Positions 61,491 through 64,000 of a stretch of DNA of 64,000 nt are shown here, one piece after another. A program made the position numbers and the translations under genes. A model generated the notes under the pieces. It worked only from the letters and a program-made list of their open reading frames with translations, did no database searches and was not told the origin of the DNA. This DNA comes from an uncultured Pelagibacteraceae bacterium. Lineage in GTDB: Bacteria; Pseudomonadota; Alphaproteobacteria; Pelagibacterales; Pelagibacteraceae. The stretch is taken from contig CACMJW010000002.1 in the NCBI GenBank assembly GCA_902614125.1, forward strand, positions 101,244-165,243, given 5' to 3'. How positions within the stretch are numbered: the stretch's first letter is position 1; each line of letters begins with the position of its first letter.

Positions 61491-63404
61491 ATGGGATATT
61501 ATATTTTATTTTTACCACTCGCTGCATCAATAATATCTGGATTTTTTGGAAAATTAATTGGAGATAAAGCATCTCAATTAGTTACAAGTTTGTTTGTTTC
61601 TATATCAGCTTTTTTATCAATCATCATTTTGTATAATGTTATAGCCACAGGATACTCAGAAAACTTAATTATTGCTACATGGATAAATTCAGGAAGTCTG
61701 AATGTAAATTGGTCAGTAAATATTGATTCACTTTCTGCAGTTATGCTTGTCGTTGTTACATTGGTCTCGGCTATAGTACATATATATTCGATTGGTTACA
61801 TGTCTCATGATCCACATAAGTCACGTTTCATGTCTTATTTATCTTTATTTACATTTGCAATGTTAACTCTTGTTACATCTGATAATTTTATACAATTGTT
61901 TTTTGGCTGGGAAGGCGTTGGATTATGTTCATACTTTTTAATAGGCTTCTGGTTTAAAAAAGAAAGTGCAAATAAAGCTGCGATTAAGGCATTTATCGTA
62001 AACCGAGTTGGGGATTTTGGATTTGCTTTAGGTATTTTTTTAATTTTTTATTTATTTGGTACAGTTAACTACGATGAAGTTTTTCAACTAATCCCAAATA
62101 TATTAGATAAGAAATTAAATTTTCTTGGTTTCAATATCAATTCTGTAGACTTAATTTGTTTACTTTTATTCGTTGGTGCAATGGGTAAATCCGCACAATT
62201 TTTACTTCACACATGGCTACCAGATGCAATGGAGGGTCCTACACCCGTATCAGCACTTATTCATGCTGCAACGATGGTAACAGCTGGAGTATTTTTGGTT
62301 GTAAGATGTTCACCAATTTATGAATACTCTGAATTAGCTTTATCTGTTGTAACAATTATTGGAATGGTAACAGCAATTTTTGCTGCGAGTATTGCTTTAG
62401 TTCAGACAGATATTAAAAAAATTATTGCATATTCTACTTGCAGTCAATTAGGTTATATGTTTTTTGCAGCAGGTGTTGGTGCATACAATGTTGCAATGTT
62501 TCATTTATTTACACATGCTTTTTTTAAAGCACTTTTATTTTTAGGCTCTGGTTCTGTAATTCATTCGTTTAAAGATGAGCAAAATATTAATTTAATGGGA
62601 GGTGTCTGGAAAAAACTACCTTACACATATAGTTTAATGATAATTGGAACCTTAGCACTCACTGGATTTCCTTTGTTATCAGGATTTTACTCAAAAGATG
62701 CAATTATTGAGTTTGCATATTTAAGTGGAAACAATGTTGGAATGTATGCAGCCTACATTGGAATTTTCACAGCTTTTTTAACATCAATATATTCATGGAG
62801 ACTTATTTTTAAAACTTTTCATGGCACTTATAATAATTCAGAAATAAATATTGATAGTATGCATGAGTCACCACCAACAATGCTTATACCACTAATTGTT
62901 CTTGCAATTGGTGCAATTTTTGCTGGTATGCTATTTAAAGATCTATTTATTGGGAAAGAATTATCTTATGCATTTTGGAATAGTTCAATCAAATTTCTTG
63001 AACCATTAAGCACAGATCATCCACCTAATTGGTTTTTATTTTTAACCCCATCTCTAGTTGTCATATCAATACCATTATCATTTTATCTATTTGTAAGAAA
63101 TTTGTCAGTCGTAGATGAAATTGTAAGAATAAATAAACCATTTTATATTTTCTTGCAAAAGAAATGGTATTTCGATGAACTTTATGACTTTATTTTTGTA
63201 AATCCGTCAAAAAGAATTGGAAAATTTTTATGGAAACAAATTGATGGGTTAGTTATTGATAGATTCGGACCTGATGGAATATCTAAAGTAATAAAAAATT
63301 TTTCAGCTAGAGCTGTTAAATTTCAAAGTGGATATATCTACCAATATGCGTTTATAATGCTTCTTGGTTTCTCAGTTTTACTAACTTTATTAATTTTAGT
63401 ATAA
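61491..63404 (+). CDS. nuoL: NADH-quinone oxidoreductase subunit L
   Basis: A 637-residue antiporter-like proton-pumping subunit with about 16 helices. F-F-G-W-E-G-V-G-L-C-S-Y carries the key glutamate, G-A-M-G-K-S-A-Q-F and H-T-W-L-P-D-A-M-E-G-P-T-P-V-S-A-L-I-H-A-A-T-M-V-T are the central channel motifs. The C-terminal lateral helix is present. One-base overlap with nuoM. Confidence 0.95.
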   Translation: MGYYILFLPLAASIISGFFGKLIGDKASQLVTSLFVSISAFLSIIILYNVIATGYSENLIIATWINSGSLNVNWSVNIDSLSAVMLVVVTLVSAIVHIYSIGYMSHDPHKSRFMSYLSLFTFAMLTLVTSDNFIQLFFGWEGVGLCSYFLIGFWFKKESANKAAIKAFIVNRVGDFGFALGIFLIFYLFGTVNYDEVFQLIPNILDKKLNFLGFNINSVDLICLLLFVGAMGKSAQFLLHTWLPDAMEGPTPVSALIHAATMVTAGVFLVVRCSPIYEYSELALSVVTIIGMVTAIFAASIALVQTDIKKIIAYSTCSQLGYMFFAAGVGAYNVAMFHLFTHAFFKALLFLGSGSVIHSFKDEQNINLMGGVWKKLPYTYSLMIIGTLALTGFPLLSGFYSKDAIIEFAYLSGNNVGMYAAYIGIFTAFLTSIYSWRLIFKTFHGTYNNSEINIDSMHESPPTMLIPLIVLAIGAIFAGMLFKDLFIGKELSYAFWNSSIKFLEPLSTDHPPNWFLFLTPSLVVISIPLSFYLFVRNLSVVDEIVRINKPFYIFLQKKWYFDELYDFIFVNPSKRIGKFLWKQIDGLVIDRFGPDGISKVIKNFSARAVKFQSGYIYQYAFIMLLGFSVLLTLLILV

Positions 63405-64000
63405 TGGACTTTCCAATCATTTCATCTTTAATAATTTTACCAACAATTGGCGCTTTATTTATTTTATTTACGAAATCATCAAATAGCAAATATCAAAGCA
63501 GTAAATATGTTGCATTATTCATATCATTAGCTAACTTTATTCTCTCAATATATCTTTGGTTAATTTTTGATAAATCTTCTATTAATTTTCAATTTGTAGA
63601 AAATAGAGAATGGTTATCTGGTTTTATTAACTATAAAGTAGGAGTTGATGGAATTTCAATTTTATTTATTTTACTTACAACTTTTATAACACCAATTTGT
63701 ATAATTTCCGTAATTTCGACAATTAAACACCGTTTAAAAGATTTTTTAATAGCAATACTTATAATGGAAACTCTAATGATTGGAGTTTTCTGCTCTCTTG
63801 ATTTGATAATTTTCTATTTATTTTTTGAAGGTGGCTTAATACCCATGTTCCTAATTATCGGTATCTGGGGTGGTGAAAGAAGAGTTTATTCAGCCTTCAA
63901 ATTCTTTTTATATACCTTGCTAGGTTCAGTTTTAATGTTAATTGCAATAATATCTATTTATTGGATATCTGGAACAACTGATGTTGAAAAGTTGTATGAA
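63404..64000 (+). CDS. nuoM: NADH-quinone oxidoreductase subunit M (partial, cut by window edge)
   Basis: The first 199 residues of the next antiporter-like subunit. V-G-V-D-G-I-S-I-L-F and F-Y-L-F-F-E-G-G-L-I-P-M-F-L-I-I-G-I-W-G-G matches NuoM, including the membrane glutamate. The start ATG at 63404 shares one base with the nuoL stop. nuoN is expected to follow beyond 64000. Confidence 0.94.
   Translation, partial: MDFPIISSLIILPTIGALFILFTKSSNSKYQSSKYVALFISLANFILSIYLWLIFDKSSINFQFVENREWLSGFINYKVGVDGISILFILLTTFITPICIISVISTIKHRLKDFLIAILIMETLMIGVFCSLDLIIFYLFFEGGLIPMFLIIGIWGGERRVYSAFKFFLYTLLGSVLMLIAIISIYWISGTTDVEKLYE

Noticed and set aside
1..64000. CRISPR arrays, insertion sequences, prophage, integrase or origin of replication
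   Set aside because: No regularly spaced repeats, transposase or phage genes, terminal repeats, or dnaA-box clusters were seen on reading.

Overview
The window reads as a chromosomal segment of an AT-rich, streamlined marine alphaproteobacterium, most likely of the SAR11 clade (Pelagibacterales). This is an inference from four things: strong A/T bias even at third codon positions, spacers of a few bases and many 1-40 base gene overlaps, a sulfonate/APS-reductase gene set known from Pelagibacter, and an alphaproteobacterial housekeeping block (tig-clpP-clpX-lon, tRNA-Val, tRNA-Asp, nuoA onward). I see no insertion sequence, prophage, CRISPR array, rRNA or replication origin, and no gene-free stretch longer than 300 bases.

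1-8.8 kb: end of an SDR-like gene, an ABA4-like membrane protein, recX, cysQ with a DUF3553 partner, mnmA, then a rightward run metC - MFS - pabB - pabA - pabC-like - HIT in which most neighbours overlap. 8.9-18.2 kb: a sulfur block. aprM-aprB-aprA (APS reductase), an unrecognised 116-residue protein and a TauE/SafE exporter run rightward. A suyA-suyB-suyZ operon (sulfolactate sulfo-lyase and candidate sulfate exporter) runs leftward to meet them, and xsc (sulfoacetaldehyde acetyltransferase) diverges from suyA. SuyAB and Xsc both release sulfite; APS reductase in the oxidative direction and TauE are plausible ways to deal with it.

18.2-28.7 kb: an aminotransferase, several small SAR11-type proteins, a large autotransporter-like protein with an unusual coiled-coil tail, glutamate dehydrogenase, an EamA transporter, an isocitrate-lyase/PEP-mutase family enzyme, a dhaL/dhaK pair and a SOUL-domain protein. 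28.7-35.2 kb: a tightly packed leftward seven-gene run (GMC oxidoreductase, TerC, SDR, M23 peptidase, FkbM methyltransferase, MhpD-like enzyme, M24 ectoine-hydrolase-like protein). It diverges from a rightward TRAP transporter operon (dctP - hairpin - dctQ - dctM) that continues into an NCS1 permease and an SDR, to 40.6 kb.

40.6-46.1 kb: a DUF3047 protein, the Anbu proteasome-like peptidase divergent from a circularly permuted ATP-grasp protein, a YbgC-type thioesterase, a uracil-DNA glycosylase, a histidine phosphatase and small proteins including DUF1289. 46.2-52.4 kb: tRNA-Leu(UAG), tig, clpP, clpX, lon, tRNA-Val(UAC), tRNA-Asp(GUC). 52.4-64 kb: the respiratory complex I operon nuoA to nuoM in canonical order, with nuoM cut by the window edge.

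No single locus is clearly a new system. The most promising unexplained items are the 116-residue protein in the apr cluster, the autotransporter's extra tail, the reduced Anbu neighbourhood, a PabB lacking the E. coli active-site lysine, and a set of tiny basic or membrane-anchored proteins.
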